From Desulforudis sp. (lineage in GTDB: Bacteria; Bacillota; Desulfotomaculia; Desulfotomaculales; Desulforudaceae): a stretch of DNA of 14,130 nucleotides. The position numbers were made by a program, and so were the translations under genes. Positions 6,751-13,590 of this stretch are shown piece after piece (the first letter of the stretch is position 1; every line of letters begins with the position of its first letter). Under the pieces are notes generated by a model. The model had not been told where the DNA came from, did no database searches, and worked only from the letters and a program-made list of their open reading frames with translations. Location: NCBI GenBank assembly GCA_014859075.1, contig JACUUW010000027.1, positions 1-14,130 of the forward strand. Reading direction: 5' to 3'.

Positions 6751-6952
6751 TAGAATTCAGAATCCAGAAAAAAAGGAATTATTCAATCTCTTCCGCAATT
6801 CTGGAACACATTCCGACTCCTGAATTCTATTCTTAATTCTATAGCCCGAAATACCAGATTTGCATCTAGTCAACCGTCCGGGCCCAATTATTGATCTTCC
6901 GCCTTACTTCTCGATTCTTAATTCTTCAACTACTTCTGGATTCTGAATTCTA
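6751..6952. repeat. Heptad-repeat element with inverted ends (dnaJ-prmA spacer)
   Basis: The ends, 6751-6769 (TAGAATTCAGAATCCAGAA) and 6934-6952, are perfect 19-bp inverted copies of each other. They share an 18-bp core with the ends of the element in the yqfC-yqfD spacer. The interior is AT-rich with further degenerate units (for example 6822-6842 and 6911-6926), including CTTCCGC followed by TTCT at about 6787 and 6895. The interior is otherwise unlike that of the first element. It begins 11 nt after the dnaJ stop and ends just before the prmA Shine-Dalgarno. No gene or convincing promoter is seen in the 221-bp dnaJ-prmA gap. Confidence 0.8.
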
Positions 6953-6963
6953 AATCTTGAATA

Positions 6964-8097
6964 CTATCCCGAGAACGCATCCTTGATCTTTTTAAAGAAG
7001 CCTTTTTCTTCGGCCTGCAGCTTGCTGCCCGCTTCACGGCCGAACTCGCGCAAGATTTCCTTCTGCTTCTCGTTCAGGCGGGTCGGGGTGACGACCCGCA
7101 CCCGGACCAACTGGTCCCCGCGCCCGCCCCCGTTCAAGTAGGGGATGCCCCGGCCCCGGAGCCGGAAGGAAGTACCGGTCTGGGTCCCTTCGGGAATCCG
7201 GATGGTCGTGGTACCGTCCAGTGTAGGTACATCCACCTCATCGCCTAAGGCGGCCTGCACGAAGGATACCGGCAGTTCGCAGAGCACCTGGTTCCCTTCG
7301 CGCTCAAAGAAGTCGTCCGGAGTCACGCTGATGTAGACGTACAGGTCGCCCGGCGGTCCGCCCCGCATTCCGGCCTCGCCCTCGCCGACCAGGCGGAGGC
7401 GGAATTCATCATCCACCCCGGCGGGAACTTTCATCTGCAAGTCGCGCATCCGCCGCACCTGACCGGCGCCCCGGCACTCCGGGCACGGCGTCTCGACAAT
7501 CCGCCCTTCCCCCCGGCAGCGTTCACACGGGCGGGTCTGCACAAAACGGCCGAACGGCGTCTGCTGGGCCATGCTGATCTGACCGTGCCCGTTGCACTGC
7601 GGGCAGGTCTTCGGGTGGGTGCCCGGAGCGGCTCCGGACCCGTTACACTGGTCACAGGACTCGGTGCGCGGCACCTTGATTTCCCGTTCGGTTCCGAAAG
7701 CGGCCTCCCGAAAGGTCATCTTCATATCATAGCGCAGATCCTGTCCCCGCCGGGGACCATACCGCGTCTGGCCCCCGCCGAAGAACATTTCGAACAGGTC
7801 GCCAAAGCCGCCAAATCCGCCGCCGCCGAATCCGGCGTTACGAAAGATGTCTTCAAAGTCAAACCCCTGGCCTCCGGGCCCGGCGTGACCGAACCGGTCG
7901 TACTGGGCGCGCCGGTCGGGGTCGCCCAACACCGCCGCAGCCTCGGCAATCTCCTTAAATCTGTCCGCCGCTCCCGAGGCATTCTTGTTGGCGTCCGGAT
8001 GGTACTTGCGCGCCAGTTTGCGGTAGGCCTTCTTTATCTCTTCCTGGGAGGCGTCCCGCGCCACACCCAGCACTTCATAGTAGTCCCGCTTGCTCAT
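6964..8097 (-). CDS. dnaJ: Chaperone protein DnaJ (Hsp40, type I)
   Basis: A full-length 377-residue type I J-protein, the co-chaperone that delivers clients to DnaK and triggers its ATPase. In order: the J domain (1-70) with the HPD motif at 33-35, a Gly/Phe-rich linker (about 75-110, GFGGGGFGGFGDLFEMFFGGG), the zinc-binding region with four CxxCxGxG motifs (CDQCNGSG, CPQCNGHG, CERCRGEG, CPECRGAG), then the two C-terminal substrate-binding domains. All key residues are present. The ATG at 8097 has only a weak Shine-Dalgarno (GGTGAAG), so expression may rely on coupling or be kept below that of dnaK. It lies 58 nt after dnaK, and the gap contains a perfect 9-bp hairpin. Confidence 0.98.
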   Translation of the reverse strand: MSKRDYYEVLGVARDASQEEIKKAYRKLARKYHPDANKNASGAADRFKEIAEAAAVLGDPDRRAQYDRFGHAGPGGQGFDFEDIFRNAGFGGGGFGGFGDLFEMFFGGGQTRYGPRRGQDLRYDMKMTFREAAFGTEREIKVPRTESCDQCNGSGAAPGTHPKTCPQCNGHGQISMAQQTPFGRFVQTRPCERCRGEGRIVETPCPECRGAGQVRRMRDLQMKVPAGVDDEFRLRLVGEGEAGMRGGPPGDLYVYISVTPDDFFEREGNQVLCELPVSFVQAALGDEVDVPTLDGTTTIRIPEGTQTGTSFRLRGRGIPYLNGGGRGDQLVRVRVVTPTRLNEKQKEILREFGREAGSKLQAEEKGFFKKIKDAFSG

Positions 8098-8127
8098 TCA
8101 GTCTTCACCATAACAAACACTAAAATT

Positions 8128-8148
8128 GTGCAGGGGAACCCCCTGCAC
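8128..8148 (-). other. Perfect 9-bp hairpin between dnaK and dnaJ
   Basis: In the transcript, GTGCAGGGG pairs with CCCCTGCAC across a 3-nt loop, followed by AATTTTAG. The stem begins 7 nt after the dnaK stop codon. There is no proper U-run, so it is more likely an attenuator, or a processing or 3'-protecting stem that sets the dnaK:dnaJ ratio, than a full terminator. Structure seen; role inferred. Confidence 0.6.
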
Positions 8149-8155
8149 CATGATT

Positions 8156-9979
8156 CTACTTTACTTCGTAGTCGGCGTCCACCGTTTTGTCCTTGTCATC
8201 CTTGTCCTCACCGTTCTGGGCGCCCGGCTCCTGTTGCTGTCCGGCCTGGGCCTGCTGGTACATCGCCGTGGTCAACGCGTACAGCGGCCCCGAGAGTTCC
8301 TCGGCCTTCTTGTTGATCAGCTCCGCGTCCTGTCCCTCCAGAGCCTTGCGCAGTTCGTCCATGGCCTTCTCCAGTTCCTGGACCTGATTCGGATCGGCCT
8401 TGTCACGGTGCTCTTTGAGCGTCTTTTCGGCCTGGTAGAGCAGGGCGTCGGCGCTGTTGCGGGCCTCGACCTCTTCCTTGCGCTTCCGGTCTTCTTCGGC
8501 GTGTTTCTCGGCTTCCTTCACCAGCCGCTCGATTTCGTCGTCTTTCAGCCCGGTCGACCCGGTGATGGTAATGCTCTGAGACTTGCCGGTACCCAGGTCC
8601 TTCGCCGAGACGTTGGCAATCCCGTTCACGTCGATGTCGAAAGTAACCTCGATTTGCGGAATGCCCCGGGGGGCCGGCGGGATGCCCATCAGGTGGAAAC
8701 GGCCCAGGGTTTTGTTGCCGGCCGCCATCTGGCGCTCGCCCTGCAGCACGTGGACCTCGACCGAAGGCTGGTTGTCGGCCGCCGTGGTGAAAATCTGGAT
8801 CTTGGAAGTCGGGATGGTGGTGTTCCGTTCGATGATCTTGGTAAACACGCCGCCCAGCGTCTCAATGCCCAGCGACAGCGGGGTTACGTCCAGGAGCACG
8901 ACATCCTTGACGTCTCCGGCCAGTACCCCGGCCTGGATGGCGGCCCCGAGGGCCACGCACTCGTCCGGGTTGATCCCCTTGTGCGGTTCCTTCCCGAGAT
9001 ATTTCTTTACGGCCTCCTGCACGGACGGCATCCGCGTCGCCCCGCCCACCAAGAGCACCTTGTGGATGTCCTTGGGTTCCATGCCGGCGTCCGCCAGGGC
9101 CTGCCGGGTCGGACCCATGGTCATTTCGATCAAGTCGGCCGTCAGTTCCTCAAACTTAGCCCGGCTCAGGTTCAGGTCCAGGTGTTTGGGGCCTTCGGCG
9201 TCCGCCGTAATAAACGGCAGGTTGATGTTGGTGTTCACCACGGACGATAGTTCGACCTTCGCCTTCTCGGCGGCTTCGTTTAGCCGCTGCATGGCCATCC
9301 GGTCCTTACTGAGGTCGATACCGGCGTCTTTCCGGAATTCGGCCACCATCCAATCGATAACCCGCTGGTCGAAGTCGTCGCCGCCCAACCGGTTGTTCCC
9401 GCTGGTCGCTTTAACCTCAAACACGCCGTCCCCCAGTTCCAGGATGGAGACGTCGAACGTGCCGCCGCCCAGGTCAAACACCAGGACGGTCTGGTCCTCT
9501 TCCTTGTCGAGACCGTACGCCAGCGCCGCGGCTGTAGGCTCGTTGATAATCCGCTCCACCTTCAGACCGGCGATCCGACCGGCGTCCTTAGTAGCCTGCC
9601 GCTGGGCGTCGCTGAAGTAAGCCGGAACGGTGATCACCGCCTGCTCGACTTTGCCGCCCAGGTAAGCCTCGGCATCCGCTTTCAGCTTCTGCAGAATCAG
9701 GGCCGAGATCTCCTGGGGTGAATACTCCTGACCCTCGATCTTGGCCTTATAATCGGTACCCATGTACCGCTTGATGGAAAGCACGGTCCGATCCGGGTTG
9801 CTGACGGCCTGCCGCCTGGCGACCTGACCGACCAGCCGCTCCCCGGTCTTCGAAAAGCCGACCACCGACGGGGTGGTGCGCGCGCCTTCGGCGTTCGGGA
9901 TGACGACGGCTTCGCCGCCTTCCATCACGGCCACGCATGAGTTGGTGGTCCCCAGATCAATGCCGATGATTTTGCTCAT
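8156..9979 (-). CDS. dnaK: Chaperone protein DnaK (Hsp70)
   Basis: A full-length Hsp70 of 607 residues, the length usual for Firmicutes. The ATPase domain has IGIDLGTTNSCVAVMEGG (5-22), FDLGGGTFDVSILELGDG (168-185) and VGGATRMPSVQEAV (311-324). The interdomain linker VVLLDVTPLSLGIETLGG (360-377) leads to the substrate-binding domain and the helical lid. The C-terminus is Asp/Lys-rich and ends DADYEVK. It works with DnaJ and GrpE to bind and release exposed hydrophobic segments in the cytosol. The ATG at 9979 follows the grpE stop codon directly (TAA-ATG), with AGGAGGGA 6 nt upstream, so the two are tightly coupled. It should be under HrcA/CIRCE control as a member of the operon. Confidence 0.99.
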   Translation of the reverse strand: MSKIIGIDLGTTNSCVAVMEGGEAVVIPNAEGARTTPSVVGFSKTGERLVGQVARRQAVSNPDRTVLSIKRYMGTDYKAKIEGQEYSPQEISALILQKLKADAEAYLGGKVEQAVITVPAYFSDAQRQATKDAGRIAGLKVERIINEPTAAALAYGLDKEEDQTVLVFDLGGGTFDVSILELGDGVFEVKATSGNNRLGGDDFDQRVIDWMVAEFRKDAGIDLSKDRMAMQRLNEAAEKAKVELSSVVNTNINLPFITADAEGPKHLDLNLSRAKFEELTADLIEMTMGPTRQALADAGMEPKDIHKVLLVGGATRMPSVQEAVKKYLGKEPHKGINPDECVALGAAIQAGVLAGDVKDVVLLDVTPLSLGIETLGGVFTKIIERNTTIPTSKIQIFTTAADNQPSVEVHVLQGERQMAAGNKTLGRFHLMGIPPAPRGIPQIEVTFDIDVNGIANVSAKDLGTGKSQSITITGSTGLKDDEIERLVKEAEKHAEEDRKRKEEVEARNSADALLYQAEKTLKEHRDKADPNQVQELEKAMDELRKALEGQDAELINKKAEELSGPLYALTTAMYQQAQAGQQQEPGAQNGEDKDDKDKTVDADYEVK

Positions 9980-10582
9980 TTATTCTCCCTCCTCGTATGC
10001 TGGTGGTTTGGCCACTTTTACCATCGCCGGGCGAATGACTCTACCTCTAAAGTAGTACCCCGGTCGAAGTTCCTCAATGACCATATTCTCGGGAGCCTCG
10101 CCGGTTTCCACCCGGGCTACGGCTTCGTGAATACTGGGGTTGAACTCCCCACCCGGACCGGGAACGCGTTCGAGCCCCTGATCGGCCAGGATCCCCTCCA
10201 GTTGGCGGTGGATCATCCGGACCCCGGCCAGGAAATCCTCCAGACGGTCGCCCGGCTTCTCCAGAGCCCGCTCGAAGTTGTCCAGCACGGGCAGCACCGC
10301 CGCCACCACATCCTCAGCCGCCTGCCGAAACCATTCGTCCCGCTCCTGCCGGGTACGCCGGCGGAAGTTATCAAAGTCGGCCTGCAGCCGCAGCAGCTGC
10401 TGCTGATATTCCTCGTCCCTGGCCGCCTCCGCGGCGAGTTGGGCCTCCATATCTTCCGTCCCGACCTCCGCGGTCTCCTCACCGGAACGATCGTCATCGT
10501 TTTCGAGAGGCGCCGGATCCCGTTGAGGTTCCGAAACGGACGGATTTTCCCGGTCGGGGTTCTCCCTGAGTTTATTATCCAT
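9980..10582 (-). CDS. grpE: Nucleotide exchange factor GrpE
   Basis: A 200-residue nucleotide exchange factor that releases ADP from DnaK. Residues 1-45 are acidic and disordered-looking. A long coiled-coil helix follows (about 45-95), with the family stretch LLRLQADFDNFRRRTRQERDEW, then VLPVLDNFERAL and the C-terminal beta domain ending in VIEELRPGYYFRGRVIRPAMVKVAKPP. The ATG at 10582 lies inside the end of the chaperonin gene, giving an 8-nt overlap (ATGGATAA). A GGAG touches the ATG directly and is too close to act; the more distant AAGGGG, about 10 nt upstream within the last chaperonin codons, is the likelier ribosome site, or initiation depends on coupling. The stop is immediately followed by the dnaK ATG. 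Confidence 0.97.
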   Translation of the reverse strand: MDNKLRENPDRENPSVSEPQRDPAPLENDDDRSGEETAEVGTEDMEAQLAAEAARDEEYQQQLLRLQADFDNFRRRTRQERDEWFRQAAEDVVAAVLPVLDNFERALEKPGDRLEDFLAGVRMIHRQLEGILADQGLERVPGPGGEFNPSIHEAVARVETGEAPENMVIEELRPGYYFRGRVIRPAMVKVAKPPAYEEGE

Positions 10583-12146
10583 CTCCTTTCAACCCCTTGC
10601 CGTCGTGGTATTCTTCACGCTTTTTGATAATGGTGTCGATCCGCAGTATCGCCTCGGCCACCTCGCCGGCGGCCTTCAGGGCGTATATCTTCACCGGCGC
10701 CGGATCCAGCACGCCGACGGCTTCCATATCCTCAACCTCACCGCTGTCACAGTTGATTCCCAGGCTGTTTTTCCCCGCGGCCACCTGCGCGGCGTTCACG
10801 TCACCGATTTTCTCCAGCGGGTTGAAACCGGCGTTGGCCACAATCTGGGCCAGCGGCCGCCGGAGCGCTTCGACCACACAGTCCGCACCGTAGGCCGACA
10901 TACCCTTCACGCCCCCGCGCACCTTTTCGACCTCCCGGGCGGCCCATAGTTCCAGGGACCCGCCCCCGGGCACAACCCCGCCCCGGACGGCGGACTGCAC
11001 GGCGCCGGCGGCGTCCTTGGCAATGCGTTCGCGCTCGCCGACCACCTCCTCGGTGGCCGCACCGACCAGAACGGTGGCCATCGGCTTGCCCCGACCGTCG
11101 CTGATTCGCACCCGTTCCAGCTTCTCATCGTGACTTACCCCGCCGGCCCGGCCCAGGAATGTCTCCAGATCCGCCGGGCTCTTCTTCAGGCCGGTCCGCT
11201 TGATCATCCGCGCCCCGGTGTGCTCGGCGACCCGGCGTAATTCCCGGTTCAAAACCCGCTGAATCACCATGATGCCGGCGTCGGTCAGGATTTCCTCGGC
11301 GGCGGGGGCCACCCCCCGGTCCACCAGCACCAGTCCGACCCCCAGCGCGGCCAACTTCTGCACGTTGACCCGAAACTCATCCTGGAGTTGGAGATAGCGG
11401 GCAAAACCGGCCTCGGTGGCCAGGGCCTCGTCCTCCAGATCCTCCGGTTCCAGGGCGTCGTCAATAATCAGCACCTTGATTTCCCCGGAAAGCTCACGGG
11501 GTACCTGGCGGTTCACCGGTTCCTTGTTGACCACCACCCCCATGAACACCTCGTTTTGGGCACCCTCTACCGCCAACACCGTGTCGGCCAACTTGAAGTT
11601 GTGGTCGGTCAGCTTTTCAATCCCGACCAGCCGGGCCGCCTGAACGACCAGGGCGGCGATGTCGGCATGTTCGCGACCGGCAACCAGCGCCACCTGGTGC
11701 ACTCGCGGGTCGTCCAGGTCGGTAACAGGGCGGGCTTCGGCATGCAGCAACTCCAGCCCCCGGCGAAGCCCCAGGCGCAGCCCCTCGATTACCCGGGCCA
11801 CCGGGACTCCCCGGGAAACCAGTTCAACCCCGGTGCTCACCATCTGACCGGCCATCACGGTGGCCGTGGTGGTACCGTCCCCCACCTCTTCCTCCTGGGC
11901 CCTGGCGATGTTGATCATCATCCGGGCGGCCGGGTGATCGGCTTCCATCCGGGTCAGAATGGTGACCCCGTCGTTGGTGATCACGACGTCACCGAACTTG
12001 TCGACCAGCATGGTGTCCAGGCCCTTAGGGCCCAGCGTGCCTTCCACGGCCGCGGTGATGGCCCGTGCGGCGTTGGCATTCGTGATCAAGGCCGCCAGGC
12101 GCTCGTTCACATCGGAACCCTGGGCGGCCTGCTGTTTGAGGCTCAA
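10575..12146 (-). CDS. Archaeal-type (TCP-1/thermosome-like, group II/III) chaperonin
   Basis: A 523-residue ring chaperonin of the TCP-1/thermosome type, not a GroEL. Evidence: GTLGPKGLDTMLVD at 36-49, DVVITNDGVTIL at 53-64, EEEVGDGTTTATVMAG at 85-100 (nucleotide contacts), VVPGGGSLE at 391-399, and D378, which aligns by eye with the catalytic Asp of GroEL (D398). Residues 233-265 (EPEDLEDEALATEAGFARYL and onward) correspond to the helical protrusion that forms the built-in lid; GroEL lacks it and needs GroES. No Gly-Met tail is present. Bacterial homologues of this kind, called group III, were described in Carboxydothermus hydrogenoformans and a few other Firmicutes. The start is TTG at 12146 with GGGGGAG 8 nt upstream; a TTG ten codons earlier lacks a Shine-Dalgarno. 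It sits between hrcA and grpE and overlaps grpE by 8 nt. Confidence 0.93.
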   Translation of the reverse strand: MSLKQQAAQGSDVNERLAALITNANAARAITAAVEGTLGPKGLDTMLVDKFGDVVITNDGVTILTRMEADHPAARMMINIARAQEEEVGDGTTTATVMAGQMVSTGVELVSRGVPVARVIEGLRLGLRRGLELLHAEARPVTDLDDPRVHQVALVAGREHADIAALVVQAARLVGIEKLTDHNFKLADTVLAVEGAQNEVFMGVVVNKEPVNRQVPRELSGEIKVLIIDDALEPEDLEDEALATEAGFARYLQLQDEFRVNVQKLAALGVGLVLVDRGVAPAAEEILTDAGIMVIQRVLNRELRRVAEHTGARMIKRTGLKKSPADLETFLGRAGGVSHDEKLERVRISDGRGKPMATVLVGAATEEVVGERERIAKDAAGAVQSAVRGGVVPGGGSLELWAAREVEKVRGGVKGMSAYGADCVVEALRRPLAQIVANAGFNPLEKIGDVNAAQVAAGKNSLGINCDSGEVEDMEAVGVLDPAPVKIYALKAAGEVAEAILRIDTIIKKREEYHDGKGLKGDG

Positions 12147-12177
12147 TCCATCAGCTCCCCCTGAGATGTGATCCAAT

Positions 12178-12206
12178 TCTTCCGCTTCTTCTGGATTCTG
12201 AATTCT
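12178..12206. repeat. Solo heptad-repeat copy (hrcA-chaperonin spacer)
   Basis: Positions 12189-12206 carry TTCTGGATTCTGAATTCT, identical to the ends of the two larger repeat elements. The match to 2602-2630 extends over 29 bp with two differences (shared TCTTCCGCT, two variable bases, then the 18-bp core). The copy begins directly after the hrcA stop codon and fills about half of the 60-bp gap before the chaperonin start. No inverted partner is present here. Confidence 0.8.
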
Positions 12207-13232
12207 TTATTTATATAGTTTCTCCAAAACCTGGGAAAGATTCCTGGTCAAATAGTCCAGCAGCCCTGTCACCCTGGCGTACTGCATCCGGCTCGGTCCA
12301 AGCACAGCCAGGGTTCCCTGCACCCGCTCGCCCAGGATGTACTTCGCACTGACCAGGCTGCAGCCCCGGATGATGTCGCACTTGCACTCGTCGCCGATCC
12401 GGACGGTGATGCCCTCGTCCTGCTCGGCCAGCAGGCTGGAAAGCAGGTCTTCCTGTTCCAGCAGGCTCAGGAGGGTTTTCACCTTCTCCGCGTTGCGAAA
12501 CTCGGGTTGATTTAGAATGTTTATAACGCCGCCAAGGTATAGTTTCTCATCCTCGGGAGTCTCGCTATCCTCGATGAGTTCGATGATGTATTCGACAACG
12601 GCCTTGTGGCGCAAAAGCTCCATATAGATCTCACGGATCAGCGTAATCTTGATGTCTGTCAGCTTATGCCCTTTGATCTTGGCGTTCAAGACCCCGGAGA
12701 TGGTATCCAGGTCTTCCGGAGTGATGTTTTCGGGCAAGTCGATGATTCGGGCCTGGACCGTTTCCGGTTCGGATACGATCAAGACCATGGCCTTGCCGGC
12801 CTCCAGGGTAATCAATTGGACGTGCCGGATTGGACCCCGTGACGGCCGCGGCGCGGAAACCAGGGCCGCATAGCTCGTGAGCTGGCTTATGAGCTGTCCC
12901 GTACGCTCGATGACCTCGGAGATGCTCTTCGCCTTGGCCTGGTAGTTCGCTCTGATGAGTTGTTTTTCTTCCTCGACGGGCGTCTCGGGCTGCATGAGAT
13001 GGTCCACGTAATAGCGATAGCCCTGCTGGGAAGGAATGCGTCCGGCGGAGGTGTACGGCTGTTCCAGGTAACCCAGTTCATCCAGGTCGGCCATTTCGTT
13101 CCGGATGGTGGCCGGGCTGATCCCCAGGTTGTATTTGCGGGCAACGGTCCGGGAGCCTACCGGTTCGGCGGTGCTGATGTAGTCCTGGATCACCGCCCAA
13201 AGGATTCTCTTTTTGCGCTCATCGACAGTCAC
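12207..13232 (-). CDS. hrcA: Heat-inducible transcription repressor HrcA
   Basis: A 341-residue repressor that binds CIRCE operators and shuts off chaperone operons until heat or misfolded protein titrates its folding helper. The N-terminal winged helix-turn-helix includes ILWAVIQDYISTAEPVGSRT and GISPATIRNEMADLDELGYL, then QPYTSAGRIPSQQGYRYYVD; the rest is the GAF-like dimerisation domain ending in LSQVLEKLYK. I start it at GTG 13232, with AAGGGGGG about 8 nt upstream, which gives the normal family length. The frame is open 42 codons further up, but that part would cover the CIRCE operator and promoter. A perfect CIRCE lies 17 bp upstream, so the gene is autoregulated. In many bacteria GroEL assists HrcA; no groESL is in this window, so whether the adjacent chaperonin does so is an open question. 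Confidence 0.97.
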   Translation of the reverse strand: MTVDERKKRILWAVIQDYISTAEPVGSRTVARKYNLGISPATIRNEMADLDELGYLEQPYTSAGRIPSQQGYRYYVDHLMQPETPVEEEKQLIRANYQAKAKSISEVIERTGQLISQLTSYAALVSAPRPSRGPIRHVQLITLEAGKAMVLIVSEPETVQARIIDLPENITPEDLDTISGVLNAKIKGHKLTDIKITLIREIYMELLRHKAVVEYIIELIEDSETPEDEKLYLGGVINILNQPEFRNAEKVKTLLSLLEQEDLLSSLLAEQDEGITVRIGDECKCDIIRGCSLVSAKYILGERVQGTLAVLGPSRMQYARVTGLLDYLTRNLSQVLEKLYK

Positions 13233-13249
13233 GATTCCGCCCCCCCTTG

Positions 13250-13276
13250 TTAGCACTCTCCTTGGTTGAGTGCTAA
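13250..13276. promoter_or_regulatory. CIRCE operator (HrcA-binding site)
   Basis: A perfect match to the CIRCE consensus: TTAGCACTC, a 9-bp spacer (TCCTTGGTT) and GAGTGCTAA. It lies between the -10 box and the hrcA start, in the early transcribed region. HrcA binding here should repress the whole hrcA-chaperonin-grpE-dnaK-dnaJ unit. Confidence 0.98.
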
Positions 13277-13287
13277 TCCCAAGCAAC

Positions 13288-13316
13288 AAGATAGCACCCA
13301 TCCCTGTTTTTGTCAA
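13288..13316 (-). promoter_or_regulatory. Sigma-A promoter of the hrcA operon
   Basis: On the minus strand there is a perfect -35 TTGACA (13316-13311), a 17-bp spacer and a -10 TATCTT (13293-13288). Transcription should start near 13281, a few bases before the CIRCE operator. This arrangement is typical of HrcA-controlled operons. Confidence 0.88.
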
Positions 13317-13329
13317 GAACATACCGGCC

Positions 13330-13393
13330 ATCAGCCGTCGGTCGTGAGTCGTCCCCAAACCCTAAAAAGTACGGGCTTCCCGCGACGACTGAT
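13330..13393 (-). terminator. Weak composite hairpin upstream of the hrcA promoter
   Basis: Positions 13330-13340 and 13383-13393 form an 11-bp stem with one G-U pair in RNA. Inside it is a tight CGGG-AAG-CCCG stem-loop (13382-13372) followed by TACTTTTT. It could end read-through from hemW, but the inner stem is only 4 bp. A separate hairpin, CGGTAATAAGC pairing with GCTTATACCG with one bulged base, is at 13421-13444. Together with the promoter and the 123-bp element these account for the 314-bp hemW-hrcA spacer, which contains no gene. Confidence 0.3.
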
Positions 13394-13467
13394 CTTCATT
13401 TGCGCGCTTCGTAGAGTTTGCGGTATAAGCCCCGCTTATTACCGTCAGTCTGGATCATGTAGTTCCA

Positions 13468-13590
13468 GAGACCGTTCAAAAACGAGCATGGCGCGGAAGG
13501 CGAAGCCGGAACGGTGCGGAGCGTACTGGGTGGTACGTGAGCACCGGACTGCAAGCCTGACAAAGCCAGGCGAAGTTTTTCAACGGTCTC
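13468..13590. repeat. 123-bp palindromic element after hemW
   Basis: The ends, GAGACCGTTCAAAAAC (13468-13483) and GTTTTTCAACGGTCTC (13575-13590), are inverted copies with one mismatch in 16. The interior is GC-rich and has its own stems when read on the minus strand: GCCTG-N7-CAGGC, and GGTGC...GCACC enclosing CGTAC...GTACG. The element touches the last base of the hemW stop codon. It looks like an interspersed repeat of the REP-like or small non-autonomous kind; it could also act as a 3' stem for hemW. No protein is encoded. Confidence 0.75.

Noticed and set aside
6838..6873. Promoter upstream of prmA (TTGACT ... TATAGA)
   Set aside because: The boxes are separated by 24 bp, too far for a sigma-A promoter.
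2451..6952. CRISPR array
   Set aside because: Repeats are degenerate 7-mers in tandem or as inverted ends; there are no regular spacers of 30-40 bp and no cas genes.
8126..9250. Long plus-strand open frames opposite dnaK (374 codons, and another to 9620)
   Set aside because: Antisense shadows of a highly conserved gene with strong codon bias; no Shine-Dalgarno, no recognisable domain.
10575..12146. GroEL (group I chaperonin)
   Set aside because: The motifs (GPKGLDTMLVD, ITNDGVTIL, VGDGTTTATVMAG) and the helical protrusion are of the TCP-1/thermosome type, and no groES is adjacent.
11388..12164. Plus-strand open frame opposite the chaperonin (258 codons)
   Set aside because: His/Gln/Gly-rich shadow; the opposite strand has all chaperonin motifs.
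13233..13358. 42-codon N-terminal extension of hrcA
   Set aside because: It would put the CIRCE operator and the promoter within the coding region and exceeds the family length; the GTG at 13232 has a good Shine-Dalgarno.
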